Shown: positions 20,128-28,606 of the stretch, in pieces | How the letters are laid out: each line of letters starts with the position of its first letter | How positions within the stretch are numbered: position 1 is the stretch's first letter | DNA from: Caballeronia sp. LZ062 | GTDB lineage: Bacteria; Pseudomonadota; Gammaproteobacteria; Burkholderiales; Burkholderiaceae | Length of the DNA stretch: 64,000 nucleotides | Reading direction: 5' to 3' | NCBI RefSeq assembly: GCF_031450785.1 | Contig: NZ_JARTWB010000002.1 | Coordinates: forward strand, 2,108,001 to 2,172,000 | Position numbers and translations under genes: made by a program | The notes under the pieces: generated by a model | The model's database searches: none | What the model saw: only the letters and a program-made list of their open reading frames with translations | What the model was told of the DNA's origin: nothing

Positions 20128-20157
20128 TTGTCACCGCCGCCTGTTTGAGGTTATAAA
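20128..20157 (+). promoter_or_regulatory. Promoter of the aroG leader
   Basis: TTGTCA (20128-20133) and TATAAA (20152-20157) with an 18-nt spacer make a good sigma70-type promoter. Transcription would start near 20164, about 30 nt before the leader peptide ATG at 20195. The predicted transcript contains the whole attenuator. Position and spacing are seen; activity is inferred. Confidence 0.65.
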
Positions 20158-20194
20158 GACGGTCAACCTTTTTGCGATGCGCCCTTTGCTCACC

Positions 20195-20260
20195 ATGTCC
20201 GCCAAGTTTTATTTTTATTTCTTTTGGCATCTCAAGCCGCTGGCGGATCGAGAGGGGTGA
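20195..20260 (+). CDS. aroG leader peptide rich in Phe and Tyr
   Basis: A 21-residue open frame whose codons 5-11 read Phe-Tyr-Phe-Tyr-Phe-Phe-Trp (20207-20227), an extreme run of aromatic codons. An in-frame ATG at 20177 could lengthen it by six residues; neither start has a strong Shine-Dalgarno. Such peptides act by ribosome stalling when the charged tRNAs are scarce. The run is followed by segments that can fold into alternative hairpins before aroG, whose product makes the first intermediate of Phe, Tyr and Trp. Function is inferred from this arrangement. Confidence 0.8.
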   Translation: MSAKFYFYFFWHLKPLADREG

Positions 20261-20327
20261 GTCGTAGGTTTCAAATACGCAAAACCGAATTCCCGAAAAA
20301 CCGCCAGCGAGTCTGGCGGTTTTTTTT
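20198..20327 (+). promoter_or_regulatory. Transcription attenuator controlling aroG
   Basis: The segments of a classical attenuator can be placed. Segment 1 is TCCGCCA (20198-20204), inside the first leader codons. Segment 2 is CGCTGGCGG (20238-20246). Segment 3 is CCGCCAGCG (20301-20309). Segment 4 is CTGGCGG (20313-20319), followed by eight T. Segments 1:2 pair over 7 bp, 2:3 over 9 bp and 3:4 over at least 7 bp. Stalling on the aromatic codons would mask segment 1, release segment 2 to pair with 3 and prevent termination. The leader stop codon (20258) lies just past segment 2, so an unstalled ribosome would cover it and let the terminator form. Confidence 0.8.
20301..20327 (+). terminator. 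Intrinsic terminator of the aroG attenuator
   Basis: CCGCCAG, loop CGAGT, CTGGCGG, then eight T. Flanking A and T runs could extend the stem to about 12 bp. It lies 45 bp before the aroG start, so it must be read through for aroG expression. Confidence 0.88.
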
Positions 20328-20371
20328 CGCCTTACCTTTTTTGCTCAGAACATTGCCGTTGGAGAATCGCC

Positions 20372-21445
20372 ATGCCCCCGCACAACACCGATGACGTTCG
20401 TATCCGTGAGTTGAAGGAGCTCGTCCCGCCCGCGCACTTGATCCGCGAATTTCCGTGCACCGAGCCGGTGTCCGATCTCATCTTCAACGCGCGGCAGTCG
20501 ATGCATCGCATTTTGCATGGCATGGATGGCCGGTTGATCGTCATCATCGGCCCGTGTTCCATTCACGATCCGAAGGCGGCGCTGGAATATGCGGGGCGGT
20601 TGATCGAACAGCGAAAGCGGTTCGCGGGCGAACTCGAAATTGTGATGCGCGTGTATTTCGAAAAGCCGCGCACGACGGTCGGCTGGAAGGGGCTGATCAA
20701 CGATCCGTATATGGATAACAGCTTCAAGATCAACGACGGTTTGCGGGCCGCGCGCGAATTGCTTATGCATGTCAATGAGCTCGGGCTGCCGGCTGGGACG
20801 GAATATCTCGATATGATCAGCCCGCAGTACATCGCGGATTTGATTTCGTGGGGCGCGATTGGCGCGCGGACGACCGAGTCGCAAGTGCATCGGGAATTGG
20901 CTTCGGGGCTTTCGTGTCCGGTCGGATTCAAGAATGGCACGGATGGCAACGTAAAAATCGCGGTCGATGCGATCAAAGCCGCTTCGCAGCCGCATCATTT
21001 TCTTTCTGTGACGAAGGGCGGGCATTCGGCAATTGTTTCGACCGCCGGCAATGAGGACTGCCATATCATTCTGCGCGGCGGTAAGACGCCGAATTTCGAT
21101 GCGGCTTCGGTCGATGCGGCTTGCATCGATATTGGCAAGGCGGGATTAGCGGCGCGGTTAATGATCGATGCGAGTCATGCCAATAGCTCGAAGAAGCATG
21201 AGAATCAGATTCCGGTTTGTGAGGATATTGGGCGGCAGTTGGCGGCTGGCGAGGAACGGATTGTCGGCGTGATGGTGGAATCGCATCTTGTCGCAGGGCG
21301 GCAGGATTTGAAGGAAGGGTGTGAGCTTACTTATGGGCAAAGCGTTACTGATGCTTGTATTGGGTGGGAGGAAAGCGTCGGGGTGCTTGAAAGATTGGCG
21401 GAGGCGGTGAAGCAGCGGCGAATCAAAAGGGTTGGTGGCAATTGA
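20372..21445 (+). CDS. aroG: 3-deoxy-7-phosphoheptulonate (DAHP) synthase, class I
   Basis: Condenses phosphoenolpyruvate and erythrose 4-phosphate, the first step of the shikimate pathway. The 357-residue protein matches the AroG/AroF/AroH type: PCTEPVSDLIFNARQ, VIIGPCSIHDPKAALEYA, MRVYFEKPRTTVGWKGLIN, and MIDASHANSSKKHENQ near the C-terminus. A GGAG Shine-Dalgarno lies 8 nt before ATG. Expression is probably controlled by the upstream attenuator. By eye the last third of the gene is less GC-rich at third codon positions than its neighbours. Which aromatic amino acid inhibits the enzyme cannot be read safely. Confidence 0.97.
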   Translation: MPPHNTDDVRIRELKELVPPAHLIREFPCTEPVSDLIFNARQSMHRILHGMDGRLIVIIGPCSIHDPKAALEYAGRLIEQRKRFAGELEIVMRVYFEKPRTTVGWKGLINDPYMDNSFKINDGLRAARELLMHVNELGLPAGTEYLDMISPQYIADLISWGAIGARTTESQVHRELASGLSCPVGFKNGTDGNVKIAVDAIKAASQPHHFLSVTKGGHSAIVSTAGNEDCHIILRGGKTPNFDAASVDAACIDIGKAGLAARLMIDASHANSSKKHENQIPVCEDIGRQLAAGEERIVGVMVESHLVAGRQDLKEGCELTYGQSVTDACIGWEESVGVLERLAEAVKQRRIKRVGGN

Positions 21446-21531
21446 TCACAGTGTAGTCACGCAGAGTCGACACCTTTGTTCCGCAATCGTTGTCGGCTCT
21501 GCGCACGTTCTAAACCTCCTCGCGCGGATTA

Positions 21532-22086
21532 TCACGCTCGCGCGTGATTCCAGAGGACATCCTCGCCTCCATCCGCCCGATTCAGAACCCGCGCCAACAC
21601 GAACAACAAATCCGACAGCCGATTAACGTATCTTCCCGGCGCGTCATTCACCGCATCGCCTTCCACACGCGTAAGCGCAACAATCGCCCGCTCTGCCCTC
21701 CGACAAACCGTCCGACAAACATGCGCCAGCGCCGCCGCCCTCGACCCGCCCGGCAAAATAAACTCCTTAAGCGGCGGCAAAGTCGAGTTGTAATCCGCGA
21801 GCCACGCATCCAACCGCGCTAAATGCGAATCTAAAATCATCGAATGTCCGGGAATCGACAATTCCCCGCCCAAATCGAATAAGTCGTTCTGAATCTGCAT
21901 CAGCGCATCGCGCACGTCCGGCGGTAACGCCTCGCACAACAACACGCCGAGCGACGAATTCAATTCATCGACGTCTCCAATCGCCGCAAAACGCGCATCG
22001 TCTTTCGGAACGCGGCGGCCATCGCCGAGTCCGGTGGTGCCATCGTCGCCGGTGCGCGTCGCAATCTTGCTGAGGCGGTTACCCAT
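21532..22086 (-). CDS. PduO-type ATP:cob(I)alamin adenosyltransferase
   Basis: Transfers adenosyl from ATP to cob(I)alamin to make coenzyme B12. The 184-residue protein starts MGNRLSKIATRTGDDGTTGL, where TRTGDDGTTGLGDG is the ATP-binding signature of this family. Further conserved segments are DELNSSLGVLL, DLFDLGGELS and the C-terminal RRAERAIVAL with YVNRLSDLLFVLAR. I start at ATG 22086, which has a GGAG Shine-Dalgarno; the frame is open much further upstream without coding support. Divergent from the D-lactate dehydrogenase-like gene. A stand-alone gene here, with no other cobalamin genes nearby. Confidence 0.92.
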   Translation of the reverse strand: MGNRLSKIATRTGDDGTTGLGDGRRVPKDDARFAAIGDVDELNSSLGVLLCEALPPDVRDALMQIQNDLFDLGGELSIPGHSMILDSHLARLDAWLADYNSTLPPLKEFILPGGSRAAALAHVCRTVCRRAERAIVALTRVEGDAVNDAPGRYVNRLSDLLFVLARVLNRADGGEDVLWNHARA

Positions 22087-22281
22087 CACTGCTCCTTGTC
22101 GTTGGAATACGCCGAAAAGCTGCCGAAGCATTATAGGCAGCGCCCTAAGCCCGCGACGCCGCGCGCCGAGAACGTCCCGCGCGTAGAATAAGACAGCATT
22201 TCGGCGAGCTGCCGTGCAACCGACAAACAGCACGCATGCCGCCCGAAGCACGAAATCGACAAAAATCCGCCGGAGACGCCC

Positions 22282-23697
22282 GTGAACCACCCCGCCTTGC
22301 CGCATGCCATCCGCCGGCCGTTTCCCGCCGCCCTGCTCGACGCGCTCAAGCAACAATTCGCCGATCGCGCCAGCACGAGCCAGGCCGTGCGCGAGCACCA
22401 CGGCCGCGACGAATCGCCGTTCGATCCGCAATTGCCCGACGCCGTCGTCTTCGCGCGCAGCACCGAAGAGGTCCAGGCCATCGTCCGGCTGTGCGCCGAG
22501 CACGACGTGCCGATCATCCCTTACGGCAACGGATCGTCGCTCGAAGGGCATCTGCTCGCGGTGCAAGGCGGCGTGTCCATCGACCTGTCGGAGATGAACA
22601 GCGTCGTCTCCATCAATGCCGAAGACCTGACCGCCACCGTGCAGCCCGGCATTTCCCGCAAGCAGTTGAACGAAGCGCTGAAGGACACCGGCCTTTTCTT
22701 CCCCATCGATCCGGGCGCGGACGCGAGCATCGGCGGCATGTCGGCGACGCGCGCCTCGGGTACCAACGCCGTGCGCTACGGCTCGATGCGCGAAAACGTC
22801 CTCGCGCTGACTGTCGTGTTGGCCGACGGCCGCGTCATCCATACCGGCACGCGCGCCCGCAAATCGTCGGCGGGCTACGACCTGACGCGGCTTTTCGTCG
22901 GCTCGGAAGGCACGCTCGGCGTCATCACCGAGATCACCGTGCGGCTCTATCCGCAGCCGGAAGCGATCTCCGCCGCCGTCTGCGCGTTTCTGTCGATGGG
23001 CGACGCGGTGCGCGCCGTCATCGAAACGATCCAGATGGGCGTGCCGATTGCGCGCGTCGAATTCCTCGATAAGCTCGCCGTGCGCGCCATCAATCGCCAT
23101 TCGAACCTCACGCTGCGCGAATCGCCGATGCTGTTTTTCGAATTCCACGGCACCGAGGCGGGCGTCAAGGAACAGGCGCAGACCGTGCAGGAGATCACCG
23201 CGCAGAATCAGGGCACGGACTTCGAATGGGCGACGCGTCCCGAAGACCGCAGCCGTCTCTGGACCGCGCGTCACAACGCCTATTTCGCGATGCTGCAATT
23301 GAAGCCCGGCTGCCGCGCCGTGACGACCGACGTCTGCGTGCCGATTTCGCGCCTGGCCGAATGCGTCGAGGAGACGGAACAGGACCTCCTCGGCTCGTCG
23401 CTGCCCTGCCCGATCGTCGGACATGTGGGCGACGGCAACTTCCACGTCGCGATGCTGCTCGATCCCGCGAAGCCCGAGGAACGCGATGAAGCCGAGCGCC
23501 TGAACCGGCGCATCGTCGAGCGCGCGCTCGCGGTCGGCGGGACGTGCACGGGCGAGCACGGCGTCGGGCTGCACAAGATGGATTTCATGATCGACGAGCA
23601 CGGCGAAGACGGCATCGATGTGATGCGGTCCATTAAGCACGCGCTCGATCCGAAGAACCTGATGAATCCGGGCAAGATTTTCGCGTTCACGCGATAA
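22282..23697 (+). CDS. FAD-binding oxidoreductase, D-lactate dehydrogenase (cytochrome)-like
   Basis: A 471-residue flavoprotein of the FAD-linked oxidase/vanillyl-alcohol oxidase superfamily. The N-terminal PCMH FAD domain contains VPIIPYGNGSSLEGH and FFPIDPGADASIGGM, with GYDLTRLFVGSEGTLGVIT. The C-terminal cap has CPIVGHVGDGNFHV and GTCTGEHGVGLHK. The closest type I recognise is the D-lactate dehydrogenase (cytochrome) of the Dld/glcD family. It precedes glcDEF on the same strand, so it may act in the same 2-hydroxyacid oxidation module. D-lactate as substrate is inferred. Confidence 0.88.
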   Translation: MNHPALPHAIRRPFPAALLDALKQQFADRASTSQAVREHHGRDESPFDPQLPDAVVFARSTEEVQAIVRLCAEHDVPIIPYGNGSSLEGHLLAVQGGVSIDLSEMNSVVSINAEDLTATVQPGISRKQLNEALKDTGLFFPIDPGADASIGGMSATRASGTNAVRYGSMRENVLALTVVLADGRVIHTGTRARKSSAGYDLTRLFVGSEGTLGVITEITVRLYPQPEAISAAVCAFLSMGDAVRAVIETIQMGVPIARVEFLDKLAVRAINRHSNLTLRESPMLFFEFHGTEAGVKEQAQTVQEITAQNQGTDFEWATRPEDRSRLWTARHNAYFAMLQLKPGCRAVTTDVCVPISRLAECVEETEQDLLGSSLPCPIVGHVGDGNFHVAMLLDPAKPEERDEAERLNRRIVERALAVGGTCTGEHGVGLHKMDFMIDEHGEDGIDVMRSIKHALDPKNLMNPGKIFAFTR

Positions 23698-23819
23698 GCG
23701 CGACAGACGCACCCGCGCGCCCGGTGGACGAAGAAGCCACGAGCGCGCAACATGGGGTGTCGCCGCGTCAGAGACTTTCATCGAATACGCGCCGTCATGT
23801 TCAGGCGCCGGGAGGAGAC

Positions 23820-25385
23820 ATGAACGCACCCGACGAACTCAAGCCCGAGTTCTCCAGCGCCGCCGCGCCGGAATTCTCGCCGAATCTGCCGCACGAGGAC
23901 GCGCCCGCGCTCACGGAAGAGCAACTCGCCGAGCGTCAGCGCGAAGTCGTGCAGGCGCTGATGGCCGTACTGCCCACGCACTGCCTGCTGTTTCGCGACG
24001 AGGACACCTCCGTCTACGAATGCGACGGTCTCGCCGCCTACCGGCGTCTGCCGCTCGCGGTCGTGCTGCCCGAAACGGAAGCGCAGGTGCAGCGCGTCGT
24101 GCAGATCTGCGCGCGGCTCGGCGTGCCTATCGTGCCGCGCGGCGCGGGCACGGGGCTTTCCGGCGGCGCCATGCCGATTCGTCACGGCATCGTGCTGTCG
24201 CTGGCGCGCTTTCGGCGCATCATCGAAGTAGATTCGTACGCGCGCACGGCCACCGTGCAGCCCGGCGTGCGCAATCTCGCCATTTCAGAAGCCGCCGCGC
24301 CCTACGGGCTGTACTACGCGCCGGACCCGTCGTCGCAGATCGCGTGCACCATCGGCGGCAACGTCTCCGAGAATTCGGGCGGCGTGCATTGCCTGAAATA
24401 CGGCCTCACCGTGCATAACGTGCTGCGTGTGCGCGCCGTGACGATGGAAGGCGAAATCGTCGAATTCGGCTCGCTCGCGCCGGACGCGCCGGGGCTCGAT
24501 CTGCTCGCGGTGCTGATCGGCAGCGAAGGCATGTTCGCCATCGTCACCGAAGTCACCGTCAAGCTGATTCCGAAGCCGCAGACCGCGCAAGTCATCATGG
24601 CGAGCTTCGACGACGTGGTGAAAGGCGGCAACGCGGTCGCGGCGATCATCGCGGCGGGCATCATCCCGGCCGGCCTCGAAATGATGGACAAGCCCGCGAC
24701 GCGCGCCGTCGAAGAGTTCGTCAACGCCGGCTACGACCTCGACGCGGCCGCCATCCTGCTGTGCGAATCCGACGGCACCTACGACGAAGTCGCCGAGGAA
24801 ATCGTGCGCATGACCGCCGTGCTGCGCGAACACGGCGCGACGCGCATCCAGATTTCGCGCTCCGAATCCGAGCGGCTCAAGTTCTGGTCCGGCCGCAAGA
24901 ACGCGTTCCCCGCCGCAGGCCGCATTTCGCCCGACTATTACTGCATGGACGGCACGGTGCCGCGCCGCGCCATCGGGCCGCTGCTCGCGCGCATCGAAGA
25001 GATGGAAAAGAAGTACGCGCTTCGCTGCATCAACGTGTTCCATGCGGGCGACGGCAACATGCATCCGCTCATTCTCTTCAACGGCAACGATCTCGACGAG
25101 TGGCATCGCGCGGAAGCGTTCGGCTCGGACATTCTCGAAACCTGCGTGGAATTGGGCGGCACGGTGACGGGCGAACATGGCGTGGGCATCGAAAAAATCA
25201 ATTCGATGTGCGTGCAGTTTTCGCCCGAAGAGCGCGACGCGTTTCACGCCGTCAAGCGCGCGTTCGATCCGCTGCGTCTGCTCAATCCCGACAAGGGCAT
25301 TCCCACGCGCGCGCGGTGCGCCGAGTACGGGAAGATGCACATTCGCGGCGGCCTTCTGCCGCATCCCGAACTGCCGCGCTTCTGA
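23820..25385 (+). CDS. glcD: Glycolate oxidase subunit GlcD
   Basis: FAD-containing subunit of membrane-associated glycolate oxidase (glycolate to glyoxylate). The 521-residue protein has the PCMH signature GVPIVPRGAGTGLSGGAMP, YYAPDPSSQIACTIGGNV, LLAVLIGSEGMFAIVTEVTV, and the C-terminal NVFHAGDGNMHPLI and GTVTGEHGVGIEK. A strong GGGAGGAG Shine-Dalgarno lies just before ATG 23820, which decides the start over an in-frame ATG at 23724. First of the glcD-glcE-glcF series. Confidence 0.95.
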   Translation: MNAPDELKPEFSSAAAPEFSPNLPHEDAPALTEEQLAERQREVVQALMAVLPTHCLLFRDEDTSVYECDGLAAYRRLPLAVVLPETEAQVQRVVQICARLGVPIVPRGAGTGLSGGAMPIRHGIVLSLARFRRIIEVDSYARTATVQPGVRNLAISEAAAPYGLYYAPDPSSQIACTIGGNVSENSGGVHCLKYGLTVHNVLRVRAVTMEGEIVEFGSLAPDAPGLDLLAVLIGSEGMFAIVTEVTVKLIPKPQTAQVIMASFDDVVKGGNAVAAIIAAGIIPAGLEMMDKPATRAVEEFVNAGYDLDAAAILLCESDGTYDEVAEEIVRMTAVLREHGATRIQISRSESERLKFWSGRKNAFPAAGRISPDYYCMDGTVPRRAIGPLLARIEEMEKKYALRCINVFHAGDGNMHPLILFNGNDLDEWHRAEAFGSDILETCVELGGTVTGEHGVGIEKINSMCVQFSPEERDAFHAVKRAFDPLRLLNPDKGIPTRARCAEYGKMHIRGGLLPHPELPRF

Positions 25386-25517
25386 CCGGCCGCCGCGCTC
25401 GCCGCGCGTTTCGCTATCCACGTTTGTCCGGGTACGGCTGCGTTAAGCGGCCGGTACAATCGACCGGACAGGCGTAGCGCAAGCCATACGGAAAGCCGAT
25501 TACAAGAGCGGGACACC

Positions 25518-26606
25518 ATGGAACAGGACGACATCGTCGCCGCCTGGTCGGAGCGGATCGCCCGGGCCAGCGAGACCGGCGCGCCGCTGCGCATTCGCGG
25601 CGGCGGCACGAAGGACTGGTACGGCCAGACGCTCCAGGGAGAGATTCTCGACACGCGCGCATACCGCGGGATCGTTTCGTACGATCCGGCGGAACTCGTC
25701 ATTACCGCGAAAAGCGGAACGCCCCTTGCTGAAATAGAAGCTGCGTTAAGAGAACATGGCCAGATGCTGCCTTTCGAGCCTCCTCACTTCGGCCGCAATG
25801 CGACGCTCGGCGGCTGCATCGCGGCGGGTCTTGCCGGACCGCGCCGCGCGTGGACCGGCGCGGCGCGCGATTTCGTGCTCGGCGCGGCCATCATGAACGG
25901 ACGCGGGCAAGTGCTGCACTTCGGCGGGCAAGTGGTGAAGAACGTCGCGGGCTACGACGTCGCGCGGCTCCTCGCGGGATCGCTCGGCACGCTCGGGCTG
26001 ATTCTCGAACTCTCGGTGAAAGTGCTGCCGCGTCCCGTCGCGGAAGCCACGCTCAAGTTCGACATGCACGCCACGGACGGCGTGCGCAAGCTCAACGAAT
26101 GGGGCGGCCACGCGTTGCCGATCAGCGGCAGTGCGTGGCGCGACGGCACGCTCGCGCTGCGTCTCGCGGGTGCGGAAGCGGCTGTGAAGACCGCGCGCAA
26201 TACGCTCGGCGGCGAAGTGGTGGATGCAGTCGAAGCCGACCGTTTCTGGGTCGGCATGCGCGAACAGACGGACCCGTTTTTCGCCGTGATCGAGCCGCGC
26301 TCGGCGCTCTGGCGGCTCGCGCTGCCGTCGATTGCCGAGCCGCTGCATCTGCCGGGCGCGCAGCTCATGGAATGGGGCGGCGCGCAACGCTGGTGGATCA
26401 CGGACACCGATCCGCAGACCGTGCGCATCAGCGCGAAGCAGGCCGGCGGTCACGCGACGATCTTTCGCGCGGGCTCGGCCTACGACCGCAACGCGGGCGT
26501 GTTCACGCCGCTGCCCGCGCCGCTCATGAAGATTCACCGCGGGTTGAAGGCCGCGTTCGATCCGGCGCGCATCTTCAACCGCGCCCGGCTCTATCCCGAT
26601 TTCTAG
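25518..26606 (+). CDS. glcE: Glycolate oxidase subunit GlcE
   Basis: Second FAD-binding subunit of glycolate oxidase, shorter than GlcD (362 residues). The N-terminal half is a PCMH-type FAD domain: LRIRGGGTKDWYG, YDPAELVITAKSGTPL, then FGRNATLGGCIAAGLAGPRR and VKNVAGYDVARLLAGSLGTL. The C-terminal half ends LKAAFDPARIFNRARLYPDF, typical of GlcE. It lies 132 bp after glcD and 19 bp before glcF; an operon is likely. Confidence 0.95.
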   Translation: MEQDDIVAAWSERIARASETGAPLRIRGGGTKDWYGQTLQGEILDTRAYRGIVSYDPAELVITAKSGTPLAEIEAALREHGQMLPFEPPHFGRNATLGGCIAAGLAGPRRAWTGAARDFVLGAAIMNGRGQVLHFGGQVVKNVAGYDVARLLAGSLGTLGLILELSVKVLPRPVAEATLKFDMHATDGVRKLNEWGGHALPISGSAWRDGTLALRLAGAEAAVKTARNTLGGEVVDAVEADRFWVGMREQTDPFFAVIEPRSALWRLALPSIAEPLHLPGAQLMEWGGAQRWWITDTDPQTVRISAKQAGGHATIFRAGSAYDRNAGVFTPLPAPLMKIHRGLKAAFDPARIFNRARLYPDF

Positions 26607-26625
26607 CCGAACCGAGCAACACGCA

Positions 26626-27852
26626 ATGCAAACCAATCTCGCCGATTTCATCCGCGGCACCGCCGATGGCGACGAAGCCGACGCGATTCTCCGCAAGTGC
26701 GTCCACTGCGGCTTCTGCACGGCGACTTGCCCGACGTATCAACTGCTCGGCGACGAACTCGACGGGCCGCGCGGGCGCATCTATCTGATGAAGCAGATGT
26801 TCGAGGGCGCGCCCGCCACGCGCAGCACGCAGACGCATCTGGACCGGTGCCTCACGTGCCGCAACTGCGAAACGACGTGCCCGTCCGGCGTGCAGTACGG
26901 CAAGCTCGTCGAGATCGGGCGCAAGGTCGTCGAACAGAAAGTGGAGCGGCCGATGCGCCAGCGCATCCAGCGCCGCTTTCTCGCGAGCTTCCTGCCGAAT
27001 AGCACGCTTTTCACTCCCGCGATGAAGCTCGGGCAGCAAGTGCGCGGCGTGCTTCCGCGCACGCTGCGCACGAAGATCCCCGTGCCCGAAAAGCCGCTCG
27101 CGCCGCCCACGCGCAAGCACGCGCGCAAGATGCTGATGCTCGCCGGATGCGTGCAGCCCGCGATGATGCCGAACGTCAACACGGCGACGGCGCGCGTGTT
27201 CGATGCGCTCGGCATCGAAATCGTGACGGCGCCGGGTGCGGGCTGCTGCGGCGCGATCCGCCTGCATCTCGGCTACAACGACGACGCGCTCGACGACGTG
27301 CGCAACAACATCGACGCGTGGTGGCCGTATGTGGAGAACGGCGTCGAGGCGATCGTGATGAACGCGTCGGGCTGCGGCGCGACGGTCAAGGAGTACGCGC
27401 ATCTGCTGCGCAACGATCCGATGTACGCGGACAAGGCGCGGCGCATCGTCGATCTGACGCGCGATCTCGCCGAAATCCTGCCGGCGTTCGAAGAGGAACT
27501 CGTCGCGCTGGCGCGGCGGCGCGCGGTGCATACGGTCGCGTTTCATCCGCCGTGCACGCTGCAACACGGGCAGCAGATTCGCGGGCGCGTCGAACATCTT
27601 CTGACGGCGCTCGGTCTCGAGGTGCGGCTGCCGGCGGATGCGCACATTTGCTGCGGATCGGCAGGAACATACTCGGTGCTGCAGCCGAAAATGGCCTACG
27701 CGCTGCGCAATCAAAAGCTCGACCGGCTGGAGAAAACCGAGCCGCAGATGATCGTGTCCGCGAACGTCGGCTGCATCGCGCATCTGCAAAGCGGGACATC
27801 CACGCCGGTGACGCACTGGATTCAGCTTTTGGAGCATCTGCTGTACGGCTAG
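26626..27852 (+). CDS. glcF: Glycolate oxidase iron-sulfur subunit GlcF
   Basis: Electron-transfer subunit of glycolate oxidase (408 residues). Two 4Fe-4S ferredoxin-like motifs are present: C25-x2-C28-x2-C31-x3-C35 and C75-x2-C78-x2-C81-x3-C85, each ending in Cys-Pro. Two CCG-type cysteine-rich domains follow, with GAGCCGAIRLHLG, NASGCGATVKEY and ICCGSAGTYSVL. This passes electrons from the GlcD/GlcE flavins to the quinone pool. Completes the glcDEF set. Confidence 0.97.
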   Translation: MQTNLADFIRGTADGDEADAILRKCVHCGFCTATCPTYQLLGDELDGPRGRIYLMKQMFEGAPATRSTQTHLDRCLTCRNCETTCPSGVQYGKLVEIGRKVVEQKVERPMRQRIQRRFLASFLPNSTLFTPAMKLGQQVRGVLPRTLRTKIPVPEKPLAPPTRKHARKMLMLAGCVQPAMMPNVNTATARVFDALGIEIVTAPGAGCCGAIRLHLGYNDDALDDVRNNIDAWWPYVENGVEAIVMNASGCGATVKEYAHLLRNDPMYADKARRIVDLTRDLAEILPAFEEELVALARRRAVHTVAFHPPCTLQHGQQIRGRVEHLLTALGLEVRLPADAHICCGSAGTYSVLQPKMAYALRNQKLDRLEKTEPQMIVSANVGCIAHLQSGTSTPVTHWIQLLEHLLYG

Positions 27853-27897
27853 GCGGATTCGTATAATCCCCGCATCCGCCTCGAATGTCGCTCACGC

Positions 27898-28593
27898 ATG
27901 TCCATCGCTCAACATCTGGAAGAAGTCCGTCAACGGATCGCGCAAGCGGCAGCAAGCGCCTCGCGCGATCCGGCGTCGGTGAAACTGCTCGCCGTATCCA
28001 AGACCTTTCCCGCCGACGACGTGCGCGCCGCCTTCGAGGCCGGCCAGCGCGCGTTCGGCGAGAACTACGTGCAGGAAGGCACCGCGAAGATCGCGGCGCT
28101 CGCCGACTTGCGCAGGGAAATCGAATGGCATTTCATCGGGCCGCTGCAATCGAACAAGACCAAGCTCGTCGCGGAGCAGTTCGACTGGGTACATTCCATC
28201 GACCGGTTGAAGATCGCCGAACGACTGTCCGCGCAGCGTCCTGAAGGCGCGACGCCGCTCAATGTTTGCGTGCAGGTGAACGTGAGCGGCGAGGCATCGA
28301 AAAGCGGCGTCGAGCCGCACGACGCTGCGGCGCTCGCCCATGCGGTGGCGGCGCTGCCCGGCCTGCGTCTGCGCGGCCTGATGTCGATTCCCGAGCCCGC
28401 CGACACGCTCGACGCCCAGCGCGCCCCGCACGCGCGCCTGCGCGATCTGATGGATACGCTGCGCGCCGACGGCCTAGAACTCGACACGCTCTCGATGGGC
28501 ATGTCCGCCGACCTCGAAGCCGCCGTGCTCGAAGGCGCGACGATGGTGCGCATCGGCACCGCAATCTTCGGCAAGCGCACTTACACCCACTGA
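27898..28593 (+). CDS. yggS: PLP homeostasis protein YggS/PROSC
   Basis: A 231-residue single-domain alanine-racemase-fold protein that binds pyridoxal phosphate and buffers free PLP. Diagnostic segments: LLAVSKTFPADDVRAA (PLP lysine), FGENYVQEG, EWHFIGPLQSNKTK, VCVQVNVSGEASKSG, LRGLMSIPEP and LSMGMSADLEAAV. It stands 13 nt before proC, an adjacency found in many bacteria, including E. coli. Confidence 0.95.
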   Translation: MSIAQHLEEVRQRIAQAAASASRDPASVKLLAVSKTFPADDVRAAFEAGQRAFGENYVQEGTAKIAALADLRREIEWHFIGPLQSNKTKLVAEQFDWVHSIDRLKIAERLSAQRPEGATPLNVCVQVNVSGEASKSGVEPHDAAALAHAVAALPGLRLRGLMSIPEPADTLDAQRAPHARLRDLMDTLRADGLELDTLSMGMSADLEAAVLEGATMVRIGTAIFGKRTYTH

Positions 28594-28606
28594 CTCATCA
28601 CTCACC

